64,000 nt of DNA from Amycolatopsis bartoniae (GTDB lineage: Bacteria; Actinomycetota; Actinomycetes; Mycobacteriales; Pseudonocardiaceae), in the NCBI RefSeq assembly GCF_014191255.1, contig NZ_JACHWH010000002.1, positions 248,001 to 312,000 on the forward strand, written 5' to 3'. This document shows, piece after piece, positions 34,130 through 42,592 of this stretch (position 1 is the stretch's first letter; every line of letters starts with the position of its first letter). The notes below the pieces were generated by a model. It saw nothing but the letters and a program-made list of their open reading frames with translations. It ran no database searches and was not told the origin of the DNA. Position numbers and translations under genes: made by a program.

Positions 34130-35755
34130 CTACTGCTGGTGCGGGTAACCCGAGGAGACCGGCGGCTGCAGGTTCTCCTTGATGGCGCGCGGGCTCACCC
34201 ACCGCTGGAGGTTGTAGATCGAGCCGGCCTTGTCGTTCGTGCCCGACGCACGCGAACCGCCGAACGGCTGCTGGCCCACGACCGCGCCCGTCGGCTTGTC
34301 GTTGACGTAGAAGTTGCCCGCCGCGAAGCGCAGCGCCTCGCTCGCCTGCCGGATGGCGTGCCGGTCCGTCGCCACCACCGAGCCCGTCAGCCCGTACGGC
34401 GCGCCCTGGTCGACCTTGCGCAGCACCTGCTCGTACTCGCCGTCCTCGTACACGTGCACGGCGAGCAGCGGGCCGAAGAACTCCGTCGTGAAGATGTCGT
34501 TCGTCGGGTCCTCGCCCACGAACACCGTGGGCCGCACGAAGAACCCCTCCGAGTCGTCCGCGGTGCCGCCGATCAGAACGTCCACATCGGACGCCGCGCG
34601 CGCCTTCCGCAGCACCCCGGACAGCTTGTCGAACGACCGGCGGTCGATCACCGCGCCGAGGAAGTTGCGGAAGTCCGTCACGTCGCCCATAGTCAGCGAG
34701 TCCACTTCGGACGCCAGGTCGTCCTTCAGCCGCGCCCACACCGAACGCGGCACGAACGCCCGCGACGCGGCCGAGCACTTCTGGCCCTGGTACTCGAAGG
34801 CGCCCCGCACGAGGGCGGTGCGCAGCACGTCGACATCGGCCGAGGCGTGCGCCACCACGAAGTCCTTGCCGCCGGTCTCCCCCACCAGCCGCGGATACGT
34901 CCGGTAGTTCGCGATGTTCGCGCCCACCGTCGACCACAGGTGCTGGAAGGTCTTCGTCGAGCCGGTGAAGTGGATCCCGGCGAGCGCCGGGTCCGCCAGC
35001 ACGACGTCGGACACCGCGAGCCCGTCGCCCGGCAGCAGGTTGATCACGCCCGGCGGCAGACCCGCCTCTTCCAGCAGCCGCATCGTCAGGTGCGCGGCGA
35101 GCGTTTGCGTGGGCGACGGCTTCCAGATGACCGTGTTGCCCATCAACGCGGGCGCGGTCGGCAGGTTCCCCGCGATGGCGGTGAAGTTGAACGGCGTGAC
35201 CGCGTAGACGAACCCTTCGAGCGGCCGGTAGTCGAGCCGGTTCCACGTGCCCGCGCCGCTGCGCGGCTGCTCGGCGTGGATCTGCCGCGCGAAGTGCACG
35301 TTGAAGCGCCAGAAGTCGGCGAGCTCGCACGCCGAGTCGATCTCCGCCTGCACGACGGTCTTCGACTGGCCGAGCATCGTGGCCGCGTTCAGCGTGTCGC
35401 GCCACGGGCCGGACAGCAGGTCGGCCGCGCGCAGCAGGACCGCGGCCCGTTCGTCGAACGGCAGCGTCCGCCAGCTCTCGGCGGCCCGCAGCGCGGCGGC
35501 GACGGCGGCCTTCGCGTCCTCGTGCGTCGAGTTGTGCATGGTGCCGAGCACGTGCGCGTGGTTGTGCGGCTGCACGACGTCGATCGGCGCGCCACCGCCC
35601 ATCCGCTGTTCGCCGTCGATGGTGGCAGTGAGCTCGAAGCGCCGGCCGGCGAGCTCGGTCAGCTTCGCGGTCAGGCTCTCCCGTTCCGGGGAGCCGGGTG
35701 CGTAGTCGCGCGCCGGTTCGTTGCGCGGCGCGGGCGGAGAGGTGATCGCGTCCAT
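34130..35755 (-). CDS. pruA: Delta-1-pyrroline-5-carboxylate dehydrogenase
   Basis: 541 aa, the usual size. Aldehyde dehydrogenase features: VTPFNFTAIAGNLPTAPALM, IHFTGSTKTFQHLW, VGETGGKDFV with the catalytic Glu, and the nucleophile Cys in YQGQKCSAASR. It converts the proline dehydrogenase product, as glutamate semialdehyde, to L-glutamate with NAD. The ATG at 35755 is chosen because the palindromic promoter lies just upstream; the longer frame would cross it. It is divergent from the PucR-type regulator. Confidence 0.96.
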   Translation of the reverse strand: MDAITSPPAPRNEPARDYAPGSPERESLTAKLTELAGRRFELTATIDGEQRMGGGAPIDVVQPHNHAHVLGTMHNSTHEDAKAAVAAALRAAESWRTLPFDERAAVLLRAADLLSGPWRDTLNAATMLGQSKTVVQAEIDSACELADFWRFNVHFARQIHAEQPRSGAGTWNRLDYRPLEGFVYAVTPFNFTAIAGNLPTAPALMGNTVIWKPSPTQTLAAHLTMRLLEEAGLPPGVINLLPGDGLAVSDVVLADPALAGIHFTGSTKTFQHLWSTVGANIANYRTYPRLVGETGGKDFVVAHASADVDVLRTALVRGAFEYQGQKCSAASRAFVPRSVWARLKDDLASEVDSLTMGDVTDFRNFLGAVIDRRSFDKLSGVLRKARAASDVDVLIGGTADDSEGFFVRPTVFVGEDPTNDIFTTEFFGPLLAVHVYEDGEYEQVLRKVDQGAPYGLTGSVVATDRHAIRQASEALRFAAGNFYVNDKPTGAVVGQQPFGGSRASGTNDKAGSIYNLQRWVSPRAIKENLQPPVSSGYPHQQ

Positions 35756-35774
35756 GGCCGAAGAGTAGGCCGCG

Positions 35775-35803
35775 AACCCTGTCGACAGGGTTGGCCGATC
35801 GGC
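35775..35803. promoter_or_regulatory. Double palindrome in the proline operon promoter
   Basis: A perfect 18-bp palindrome, AACCCTGTCGACAGGGTT (35775-35792), is followed after one base by a perfect 10-bp palindrome, GCCGATCGGC (35794-35803). Both fill the 61-bp gap between pruA and the divergent PucR-type regulator, so they are likely its binding sites. Confidence 0.65.
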
Positions 35804-35816
35804 TACCTTTCGGGGT

Positions 35817-37388
35817 ATGTCATTGTCCGATCGCACCAACCCCGGAACATCTTTGAGACAGCTGCTGCTCGCCGTCGGGGAGCCGCTCCTCGAACCCGTC
35901 GCGGGCAGCCTCGACGCCCGGGTCCGCGGCGTGGGCATCTTCGATCCGGACGACGACCTGGGGAGTTACCCCGGCGAGGTGGTCCTGGTCGTGGGTGCGC
36001 GCGGGCGCGAGGCCGTGCGGTCGGTGCGTGCCGCGGCACGGGCGGGAGCCGTGGCCGCGGTGGTCAAGCCGGACAGCAGGCTCGACGACGTGCGCGCGGC
36101 CGCCGAGGACAGCGGGATCGCCCTGTTGACGGTCGGTCCGAACATGCGCTGGGACCAGCTGCAGACGCTGCTGCGCGAGGTGCTGGACGCGGCTGCCGCG
36201 GCGACCTCCGACACCGACGGCGGGGACCTGTTCGCCCTGGCGCAAACGGTTGCGGTGCTCACCGGGGGCAGCGTGACGATCGAGGACGCCGGCAACCGCG
36301 TGCTCGCCTACTCCCGCTCCGACGACGAGATCGACGAGCTGCGGCGGCTGTCGATCCTCGGCTGGGAAGGCCCCGAACAGTACCTTTCGCTGCTGCGCGA
36401 GTGGGGCGTGTACCAGCGGCTGCGGTCGAGCGAGGAGGTCGTGCGGGTCGAGGAGCGGCCGGAGCTGGGCATCCGGCGGCGGCTGGCGGTCGGCATCCGC
36501 GCGGGCACCCAGCACCTCGGCACGATCTGGGTGCAGGAGGGCGCGCAACCGTTCGCCGAGCGCGCGGAAAGCGCTCTCCTGGGCGCGGCCCGGCTCGCCG
36601 CGGTGCGGCTGCTCCGGCGCCGCTCCCCCAGCGTCCGGCCGCGGGAGGACCTCGTCGCCGGGCTGCTCGAAGGGCGGATCAGCGCGGATCTCGTGGCGGG
36701 CCAGCTCGGGCTGGACCCGGCGGCGCCCGCGGTGGTCCTCGCGGTGGCGCCGCGCGAGGTCGAGCGTGACCGGCCCGCGCACGAGCTGCACCAGCTGGAG
36801 GCCACGAACATCGTGTCGGTGCACGCCACGTCCTTCCGCCGCACTGCCCTCGTCGGCACGCTCGGCTCGCGGGTGTACGCGGTGTTGCCCGAGGTGCGGA
36901 CGTCCCCGGTCCCCCTCGGCCGGCAGGTCGTCGCGGCGCTGCACCGCGCGGGGCTGCGGGCGCAGGCCGGTCTCGGCTCGGCGGTGCCGACGCTCGCGGA
37001 GGTCGTGACGTCACGGTCCGAGGCCGACCGCGTGCTGGATGCGATGGCCCGCACCCCCGACCGTGACCTGGCCACGATCGCGGACCTGCGCGGGGAGATC
37101 CTGCTCGACGAGACGCTCACGTTGATCGAGGCGAACCCTCAGCTGCGCGACCCGGCGGTCGCTGCGCTGGTGGCGCACGACGCCGACCACGGCACCGAGC
37201 TGGTGCCGTCCCTGCTGGCGTACCTCGACGCCCTCGGCGACGTGCGGGCGGCGGCCAACGGGCTGCACATCCACCCGAACACGCTGCGGCACCGGATCCG
37301 GCGTGCGGTGGCGGTCGGCGGGCTGCACCTCGACGACCCCCGTGAGCGGCTGTTCTGCCACCTCCAGCTGCTGCTCGTGACCCGGTAG
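35817..37388 (+). CDS. PucR/CdaR-type regulator, probable proline-utilisation activator
   Basis: 523 aa. The N-terminal PucR-type sensor half (LRQLLLAVGEPLLEPVAGSL) is followed by a GAF/GGDEF-like middle and the C-terminal PucR HTH (LPSLLAYLDALGDVRAAANG, LHIHPNTLRHRIRRA). It is divergent from pruA-putB across two palindromes. In Streptomyces a regulator of this family (PutR) controls the same genes in response to proline; the same role here is an inference from position. Confidence 0.9.
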   Translation: MSLSDRTNPGTSLRQLLLAVGEPLLEPVAGSLDARVRGVGIFDPDDDLGSYPGEVVLVVGARGREAVRSVRAAARAGAVAAVVKPDSRLDDVRAAAEDSGIALLTVGPNMRWDQLQTLLREVLDAAAAATSDTDGGDLFALAQTVAVLTGGSVTIEDAGNRVLAYSRSDDEIDELRRLSILGWEGPEQYLSLLREWGVYQRLRSSEEVVRVEERPELGIRRRLAVGIRAGTQHLGTIWVQEGAQPFAERAESALLGAARLAAVRLLRRRSPSVRPREDLVAGLLEGRISADLVAGQLGLDPAAPAVVLAVAPREVERDRPAHELHQLEATNIVSVHATSFRRTALVGTLGSRVYAVLPEVRTSPVPLGRQVVAALHRAGLRAQAGLGSAVPTLAEVVTSRSEADRVLDAMARTPDRDLATIADLRGEILLDETLTLIEANPQLRDPAVAALVAHDADHGTELVPSLLAYLDALGDVRAAANGLHIHPNTLRHRIRRAVAVGGLHLDDPRERLFCHLQLLLVTR

Positions 37389-37392
37389 CGGG

Positions 37393-37418
37393 GTTTGTGC
37401 CGCGGGGGCGACGGGTAG
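37393..37418 (+). promoter_or_regulatory. SigB/SigF-like promoter before the DUF6069-type gene
   Basis: GTTT (37393-37396), a 16-nt spacer and GGGTAG (37413-37418), placed 37 bp before the ATG. This resembles the GTTT-N15/17-GGGTA(T/C) promoters read by actinobacterial SigB/SigF-type factors, with G in the last position. Confidence 0.45.
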
Positions 37419-37454
37419 CCGTTGAACTCCGGTACCCCTGGGAGGGAAGACGAG

Positions 37455-37985
37455 ATGAGCGACTACAGCCAGCAGGTCCGGCCCGATCCGGCGAGGCTGT
37501 GGGCGGGGGGCGTCGCGACGGCGCTCGTCGCGGCGCTGGTGGCGATCGTCGGCATCCTGATCGCGCGCGGCCTCTTCGACGTCGCGATCCTCGCGCCCAA
37601 GGGCTCGGGCCTGTGGGGCAACGCGAACACCGCCACATACGCGATCGTCTCGGCGGTCGTCGCGCTGGCCGCCACGGGTCTGATGCACCTGCTGTCGGTG
37701 GCGACCCCGAAGCCGACCACGTTCTTCGGCTGGATCATGGTGCTGCTGACGTTGATCGCCGTGGTGCTGCCGCTGAGTCTTTCGGTGAGCTACGAGACCA
37801 AGATCGCGACCGCGCTGCTCAACCTCGTGATCGGGCTCGTGGTCACGCTGCTGGTGATCAACCTGGCTGGGAGCGCTCTCAAGCGGGCGAACCAGCTGAC
37901 CACCGCGGCGCGAGCCCGGGACTACGACGAGACACGGCAGTACGACCAGACCCGCCAGTACGACCAGGGCCCGCACTACTACTGA
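37455..37985 (+). CDS. DUF6069-type four-helix membrane protein
   Basis: 176 aa behind a GGAGGGAAG site. Four hydrophobic segments lie at about residues 20-40, 58-78, 92-112 and 118-140. The cytosolic tail contains the short tandem repeat TRQYDQ (DETRQYDQTRQYDQGPHYY). Similar proteins are common in actinobacteria with no known role. A SigB-like promoter upstream suggests stress-induced expression. Confidence 0.75.
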   Translation: MSDYSQQVRPDPARLWAGGVATALVAALVAIVGILIARGLFDVAILAPKGSGLWGNANTATYAIVSAVVALAATGLMHLLSVATPKPTTFFGWIMVLLTLIAVVLPLSLSVSYETKIATALLNLVIGLVVTLLVINLAGSALKRANQLTTAARARDYDETRQYDQTRQYDQGPHYY

Positions 37986-37999
37986 CGCTTGCCCGCCCG

Positions 38000-38024
38000 A
38001 AGGCCGCCGCTTCACGGCGGCTTT
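38000..38024. terminator. Hairpin terminator between convergent genes
   Basis: A 10-bp stem with one G-T pair (38000-38009 with 38015-38024), loop CTTCA, running into TTT on the plus strand. It sits between the DUF6069 stop (37985) and the CoA transferase stop (38052) and can serve both directions. Confidence 0.75.
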
Positions 38025-38051
38025 CCGGCCGTGAGCAGCCCGAGCCGCGCC

Positions 38052-39242
38052 TCACTCCGGCACGAACACCACGCCCCGCTCGGCCAGGTCCGCCACCGCC
38101 GCGGGGTCGCGGCCCAGCTCCGCCAGCACAGCCGCCGTGTGCTGGCCGTGGGCGGGGACCGCGCCCATCCTCGCCTCGACGTCCGCGAAGGTCGCCGGAG
38201 GCAGCACGGCTCGGATCGGGCCCACCGGGGTGTCGACGGAGCGCCAGCGGTCGCGTTCGGACAGTTGCGGATGCTCGATCAGTTCCCGCACCGTGTTGAC
38301 CCGCGCCGAGGCGATGCCCGCCGCGTCCAGGCGGGCCACCAGGTCCTCCGTCACGAAACCCTTCGTGGCCGCCGCGACCGTCGCGTCCACCTCGCTCCGG
38401 TTCCGCACCCTCGCCGCGTTCGTCGCGTACTCCGGGTCCTCCGCCAGCTCCGGACGGCCCAGCACCTCCGTCACCAGCGACCGCCAGCCGCGGTCGTTCT
38501 GGATGCCGATCAGCACCTCACCGTCCGCCGTCGGGTACGCGTCGTACGGCGCGATCACCGGATGGCTCAGGCCGGTCCGCGGCGGCTGTTCCCCGGTGTA
38601 CGCGGCGAGATAAAGCGGATGACCCATCCACTCCGCCACCGCGTCGAGCATCGCCACTTCGATGTGCGCCCCTTCGCCGGTGCGCCCGCGCCGCAGCAAC
38701 GCCGCGAGCACACCTGAGTACGCGTACATCCCCGCCCCGATGTCGGCCGTCGGGATGCCCGTCTTCGCGGGCGCGTCGGGCGTGCCGGTGATCGACACCA
38801 GCCCGCCTTCACTCTGTACCAGCAGGTCGTACGCCTTGCGGTCGCGGTACGGGCCCGACGAGCCGTAGCCCGACAGGTCGACCACGACCAGCTCCGGCCG
38901 CTGCGCCCGCAACTCCGCAGCGGACAACCCCAGCCGCGCCGCCGCGCCCGGCGCGAGGTTCTGCACGAACACGTCGGCCCGCCCGATCAGCTCCCGCAGC
39001 AGCGCCAGGCCCTCGCCGGTCTTGACGTCGAGCGCCACCGATTCCTTGCCGCGGTTGAGCCATACGAAGTGCGAACCCATGCCGCGCACCGAAGTGTCGT
39101 ACGCCCGCGCGAAATCCCCGCCGTCGACCCGTTCGATCTTCAGCACCCGCGCGCCCTGGTCGGCCAGCTGCCGCGTCGCGAACGGAGCGGCCACCGCCTG
39201 TTCGAGGCTGACGACGGTGAACCCCTCCAGCGGCAGCGTCAC
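38052..39242 (-). CDS. CaiB/BaiF CoA transferase, probable itaconate/mesaconate CoA transferase
   Basis: 396 aa from a GTG that overlaps the CitE stop (GTGA). Family III features: LEGFTVVSLEQAVAAPFATR at the N-terminus, RADVFVQNLAPGAAARLGLS, VVDLSGYGSSGP, and ADIGAGMYAYSGVLAALLRR carrying the conserved catalytic Asp. It forms a three-gene unit with a CitE-type lyase and a MaoC-type hydratase. In Pseudomonas and Yersinia such a trio degrades itaconate, with this enzyme making itaconyl-CoA from succinyl-CoA. Substrate is inferred from the set. Confidence 0.85.
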   Translation of the reverse strand: MTLPLEGFTVVSLEQAVAAPFATRQLADQGARVLKIERVDGGDFARAYDTSVRGMGSHFVWLNRGKESVALDVKTGEGLALLRELIGRADVFVQNLAPGAAARLGLSAAELRAQRPELVVVDLSGYGSSGPYRDRKAYDLLVQSEGGLVSITGTPDAPAKTGIPTADIGAGMYAYSGVLAALLRRGRTGEGAHIEVAMLDAVAEWMGHPLYLAAYTGEQPPRTGLSHPVIAPYDAYPTADGEVLIGIQNDRGWRSLVTEVLGRPELAEDPEYATNAARVRNRSEVDATVAAATKGFVTEDLVARLDAAGIASARVNTVRELIEHPQLSERDRWRSVDTPVGPIRAVLPPATFADVEARMGAVPAHGQHTAAVLAELGRDPAAVADLAERGVVFVPE

Positions 39243-40033
39243 GAGTCCGCCAGCGCCAGCAGCCGCCGGGCCCGCTCCAGCACCGGGCGGTCCACCATCT
39301 GACCGTCCACAGCGGACACCGAATCGCCGGCCTTGAGCACCCGCCGCGCCCAGGCCAGCTCCTCCTCCGTCGGCGCGAACCCCGCGCGCACGGCGGCCAC
39401 CTGCTTCGGGTGGATGCACAGCTTCCCGCCGAACCCGAGCCGCCGCGCGTGCCGGATGTCGGCCGCCAGCACGGTTTCGTCCCCGAGGTCGGTCGTCACA
39501 CCGTCGACGGGCGGCGCGATCCCGTTGGCGGTGCTGGCCAGCACGAGCCGCGAACGCGCGTAGCCGAGCGCGACCTCGTCGTTGTGCCGCACGCCCAGCT
39601 GGGTCGCCAAGTCGACACTGCCGAACGCCACGCGTGCGACGTTCTTCACCGCGCACAACGCGACGGCCGCCTCGACCCCCGCCGCCGTCTCGATGATCGG
39701 CACCTGCGGCACGTCGATCCCGCTCAGCACCGCCGGGTCCTCCGCCTTGGGCAGCACCACCGGGCAGCCGTGCTTGGCGACCAGTTCCAGGTCCGCCTCG
39801 AACTCACGCGTGCCGGCGCCGTTGATGCGCACCAGCGCCTCGCCACCCCGCGCGAGCCACTCGTCGACGTGTGCCCTGGCGGCGTCCTTGTCCGCGTCCG
39901 CGACGGCGTCCTCCAGGTCGAGGATCACCGCGTCGGCGCCCGCGGCGACCGCCTTGTCGAACCGGTCCGGCCGGTCCCCCGGCACGAACAGCAACGCCCT
40001 GGCGGCGGTCAACTGTGCCATGTGGACAGTCAC
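39239..40033 (-). CDS. CitE/HpcH-family lyase, probable (S)-citramalyl-CoA lyase
   Basis: 264 aa from GTG 40033 (overlapping the hydratase stop); ATG 40021 is the alternative. TIM-barrel features: RALLFVPGDRPDRFDKA (CoA site), VILDLEDAVAD, LVRINGAGTREFEAD, PIIETAAGVEAAVAL (metal Glu) and FGSVDLATQLG (metal Asp). Stand-alone CitE-like proteins without citrate lyase partners usually cleave malyl-, citramalyl- or beta-methylmalyl-CoA. With the neighbouring transferase and hydratase, cleavage of citramalyl-CoA to acetyl-CoA and pyruvate is most likely. Confidence 0.85.
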   Translation of the reverse strand: MTVHMAQLTAARALLFVPGDRPDRFDKAVAAGADAVILDLEDAVADADKDAARAHVDEWLARGGEALVRINGAGTREFEADLELVAKHGCPVVLPKAEDPAVLSGIDVPQVPIIETAAGVEAAVALCAVKNVARVAFGSVDLATQLGVRHNDEVALGYARSRLVLASTANGIAPPVDGVTTDLGDETVLAADIRHARRLGFGGKLCIHPKQVAAVRAGFAPTEEELAWARRVLKAGDSVSAVDGQMVDRPVLERARRLLALADS

Positions 40034-40863
40034 GCGAAGCTCACCTCCGCCGTGGCGGCGCGGTCCTCCCGCGCGGTCGCGATGCGCAGGCTCGCCCCGC
40101 CCGGCGCCGGATCACCCAGCGCCCGCAGGTGCTCCCCGGCGAAGACGGGACGGCGCAGGCGGTAGGACAGCGACCGGACGGGCCGGTCACGCACCAGCTC
40201 CAGCATCAGCAACGCCAGCAGCGGACCGTGCACGACGAGCCCGGGATAGCCCTCGACCTCGCGCACATACGGCTCGTCGTAGTGGATGCGGTGGGTGTTG
40301 GCGGTCAGCGCGCTGATGCGGAACAGCAGCCGCGAGTCGGGCCGCAACGCCCGCTGCCACGGCGCGTCCGACGGCGGCGTCTCGTCCGTGCTGTACGCGG
40401 ACACCCCGCGGCGCCGCTCGTCCTCACCCGACCGGTAGACGATGTCCTGCTCCTCGACCACGCACAGCCGCGAGCCCTGGCTGATCTCGTGCCGGACCGT
40501 CACGAACACCATCTCGCCGGTGCGGCCCTCCTTGACCGCGACCTCGCCGAGCGTGCTGACGCGCTCGGCGCGCGTGCCGGGCATGAGCGGGGCGTGCACC
40601 TCCAGCCTGCCCCCGGCGAACATGCGGCGGCGGTCCGGGATCGGCGGCAGGAAGTGCCCGCGCAGCGGATGCCCGTCCTCGCCCAGCTCCGACTCCGGCG
40701 GCCACTCCAGGAAGTACAGCCAGTGCCACAGCGGCGGGAGCGCCCCCTCGGCGGGCGGCTGGTCGAACACCGCGGAGAGCGCCGCGACCGGGCCGGGCGG
40801 CAGCTCGTCGGACGTGCTGACCGGACCCGGGCGCCAGCCCGCCACGTGCTCGCCCAGGTCCAT
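40030..40863 (-). CDS. MaoC/HTD2-type hydratase, probable itaconyl- or mesaconyl-CoA hydratase
   Basis: 277 aa double-hotdog protein. The N-terminal half has LPPLWHWLYFLEWPPESELG and GHFLPPIPDRRRMFAGGRLE, typical of mesaconyl-C4-CoA hydratases and itaconyl-CoA hydratase (Ich). The C-terminal half carries the hydratase-2-like active-site run SALTANTHRIHYDEPYVREV and LVVHGPLLALLML. It would hydrate the unsaturated dicarboxyl-CoA to citramalyl-CoA. The start at 40863 lies 17 bp from the first copy of a 12-bp direct repeat. Confidence 0.85.
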   Translation of the reverse strand: MDLGEHVAGWRPGPVSTSDELPPGPVAALSAVFDQPPAEGALPPLWHWLYFLEWPPESELGEDGHPLRGHFLPPIPDRRRMFAGGRLEVHAPLMPGTRAERVSTLGEVAVKEGRTGEMVFVTVRHEISQGSRLCVVEEQDIVYRSGEDERRRGVSAYSTDETPPSDAPWQRALRPDSRLLFRISALTANTHRIHYDEPYVREVEGYPGLVVHGPLLALLMLELVRDRPVRSLSYRLRRPVFAGEHLRALGDPAPGGASLRIATAREDRAATAEVSFA

Positions 40864-40879
40864 GCCACTCCTTCGTTTC

Positions 40880-40980
40880 GGCCGTACAAAGCTCGGGTCA
40901 GTGTGTGCCGCGGGCGCGTCGCTCGTCAACAACCCCAGCAAGGCGCCCATTGACCGGGAGCCGGATATGGCCGTACAAAG
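40880..40980. promoter_or_regulatory. 12-bp direct repeats in the divergent promoter
   Basis: GGCCGTACAAAG occurs at 40880-40891 and 40969-40980, same orientation, 89 bp apart. One copy sits just upstream of each divergent start (17 bp and 5 bp away). They are probable binding sites for the adjacent GntR/UTRA regulator. Confidence 0.55.
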
Positions 40981-40985
40981 AACCG

Positions 40986-41723
40986 GTGCGCACCTCCGAC
41001 AGCGCCTACGCCCGGCTCGCCCGCGAGCTGCGCGACGCGATCCTGCGACGCGAGTTCCCCGACGGCGTGCGCCTGCCGACCGAGGCCGAGCTCGCCGGTT
41101 CGCACGGGGTGAGCAGGCAGACCGTGCGCCGCGCGTTCCAGGACCTGGTCGCAGAGGGCATGGTGTACCGGGTGCCGGGGCGCGGCACGTTCGCGGCGCC
41201 CGCCGAGGAGCAGTACCTGCGGCAGTTCGGGTCGATCGAGGACCTGATGGGCCTGTCGATCGACACCGAGATGCGCCTGGTCACGCCGCTGCGGCGGCAG
41301 ATCGACGTCGACGCGGCCGGACGGCTCCGGCTGCACTCCGACCGGGTGGGCGTGCTCGCGTTCCTGCGGGTGCACGAAGCGGTCCCGTTCTGCCTGACGA
41401 ACGTGTTCGTGCCGCCCGAGGTCGGCGGGCTGCTGGAGTCGTGTCCCGAGGTCACCGAGCCGGGCGCCCGCAGCCGGGCGACCGTCATCGGCCTGCTCGA
41501 AGGGCGCCTGTCCGACCCGATCACCGAGGCCGAGCAGAGCGTCACCGTGGGCTTCGCGACCGAGGAAACCGCTGCTCACCTGGGCTGCGAGCCGGGCCGC
41601 GCGCTGCTGCGGATCGACCGGCTGTACCTGTCGTCGGCCGGGCGCCCGGTGCAGCTCGCGATCAGCCACTTCCTGCCGGAGCACTACTCCTACCGCGTCC
41701 GCCTGCAGCGTCAACCCGCCTAG
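40986..41723 (+). CDS. GntR-family regulator, UTRA (HutC) subfamily
   Basis: 245 aa from GTG 40986, chosen because the repeat GGCCGTACAAAG lies immediately upstream. Winged helix at residues about 5-70 (LRDAILRREFPDGVRLPTEA, HGVSRQTVRRAFQDLVAEGM, RVPGRGTFAA). UTRA ligand domain follows (FLRVHEAVPFCLTNVFVPPE, PITEAEQSVTV, LLRIDRLYLSSAGRPVQLAI). It is divergent from the CoA transferase/lyase/hydratase operon and probably represses it until the acid or CoA ester is present. Confidence 0.92.
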   Translation: MRTSDSAYARLARELRDAILRREFPDGVRLPTEAELAGSHGVSRQTVRRAFQDLVAEGMVYRVPGRGTFAAPAEEQYLRQFGSIEDLMGLSIDTEMRLVTPLRRQIDVDAAGRLRLHSDRVGVLAFLRVHEAVPFCLTNVFVPPEVGGLLESCPEVTEPGARSRATVIGLLEGRLSDPITEAEQSVTVGFATEETAAHLGCEPGRALLRIDRLYLSSAGRPVQLAISHFLPEHYSYRVRLQRQPA

Positions 41724-41740
41724 GAACTGTTCGGAAAGCA

Positions 41741-41904
41741 GCTTGACGGCCGGTGCGGGTAGCGGAACCTGAGGCGGCCTCTCACTCCGGGATCGCCTCC
41801 TCATGACCGCCAGGTCACCACGGAGGCGCTGTCCTCGCGAGAAGCCACCTCAGAACCCGCAGCGGTGCGAGCTGACGGCCCACAGCAAGCGGCTCCGCCG
41901 CTTC
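41741..41904. repeat. Dispersed 164-bp repeat, copy 1
   Basis: Matches 48991-49154 over 164 positions without gaps at about 94 percent (ten differences counted by eye). It lies between the GntR stop and the convergent DUF202 stop. Ends show partial inverted symmetry (CGGGTAGCGGAACCTGAGGC near the start; CCACCTCAGAACCCGCAGCG near the end), so a folded RNA or a MITE-like origin is possible. Confidence 0.85.
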
Positions 41905-41914
41905 AAAACACAAC

Positions 41915-42193
41915 CTAACGGGCCAGCACCGACGCCAGCGTGCACAACCCGCATGCGAGCACCGCCGCCGTCACCAGGCGCAGCCGGAGGCGGGGTGCGG
42001 GCACGGCCCGCGCCGCGGCTGCCGACAGCAGCACCACGACCGCCGCGCACGCGCCGCCCGCGAGTTCCAGCGCCGAGCCGCTCGTGATGCCGCTGCGCAG
42101 CAACAACACGGCGACCACCGCCGCGGACAGGCCGGTCCGCTGCCACGCCAGCGCGGTGCGCTCGGGCTGCAGCCCGCGGTCACGTGAGGTCAT
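41915..42193 (-). CDS. DUF202-family membrane protein, small
   Basis: 92 aa with three hydrophobic helices. It starts with RDRGLQPERTALAWQRTGLS, the ERTxLAWxRT signature of DUF202 proteins. The ATG overlaps the upstream DUF202 gene stop, making a two-gene unit. Function is unknown; relatives are often predicted inner-membrane proteins encoded as pairs like this one. Confidence 0.88.
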   Translation of the reverse strand: MTSRDRGLQPERTALAWQRTGLSAAVVAVLLLRSGITSGSALELAGGACAAVVVLLSAAAARAVPAPRLRLRLVTAAVLACGLCTLASVLAR

Positions 42194-42561
42194 CGGGGGT
42201 GCGTCAGCACGAGCACCAGCACCACGACCCCGGCCAGCGCGGCCGCCCAGCCCACCACGAACGGCAGCCACGTCATCGGCAACGGGCGGCCGTTGCGCAT
42301 CGCGCGCTGCACCCGCGCCCACCGCCGGTAGGAGAACGCCGCCAGCACCGTGCCGACCAGCGCGAGCAGCGCGGCGAGCCCGGCGTGCAGGCCGGGAACC
42401 GGGAACGCGGGCACGAACTGGGCGAGCGCGATCGCCCCGGCCAGCAGCGCGAGGGCGGTCCGCAACCAGGCCAGGAACGTGCGCTCGTTCGCGAGGGTGA
42501 ACCGGTAGTCGGGCTCCTCCCCTTCCTCGTACCAGTGCGGGCGGCGCGGTGGTGCGGACAT
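42190..42561 (-). CDS. DUF202-family membrane protein (YidH-like)
   Basis: 123 aa with three membrane helices. DUF202 signature LANERTFLAWLRTALALLAG near residue 22 and a basic loop SYRRWARVQRAMRNGRPLP. It is first in a two-gene operon. A 7-bp-arm inverted repeat lies 32 bp upstream of its start, shared with the divergent cutinase promoter. Function unknown. Confidence 0.9.
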   Translation of the reverse strand: MSAPPRRPHWYEEGEEPDYRFTLANERTFLAWLRTALALLAGAIALAQFVPAFPVPGLHAGLAALLALVGTVLAAFSYRRWARVQRAMRNGRPLPMTWLPFVVGWAAALAGVVVLVLVLTHPR

Positions 42562-42592
42562 GATCCGCACGGTAGCCGCCTTCGCGGTCCGC

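Noticed and set aside
33557..36769. 1070-aa plus-strand open frame
   Set aside because: Shadow of putB and pruA and an alternative frame of the PucR-type gene.
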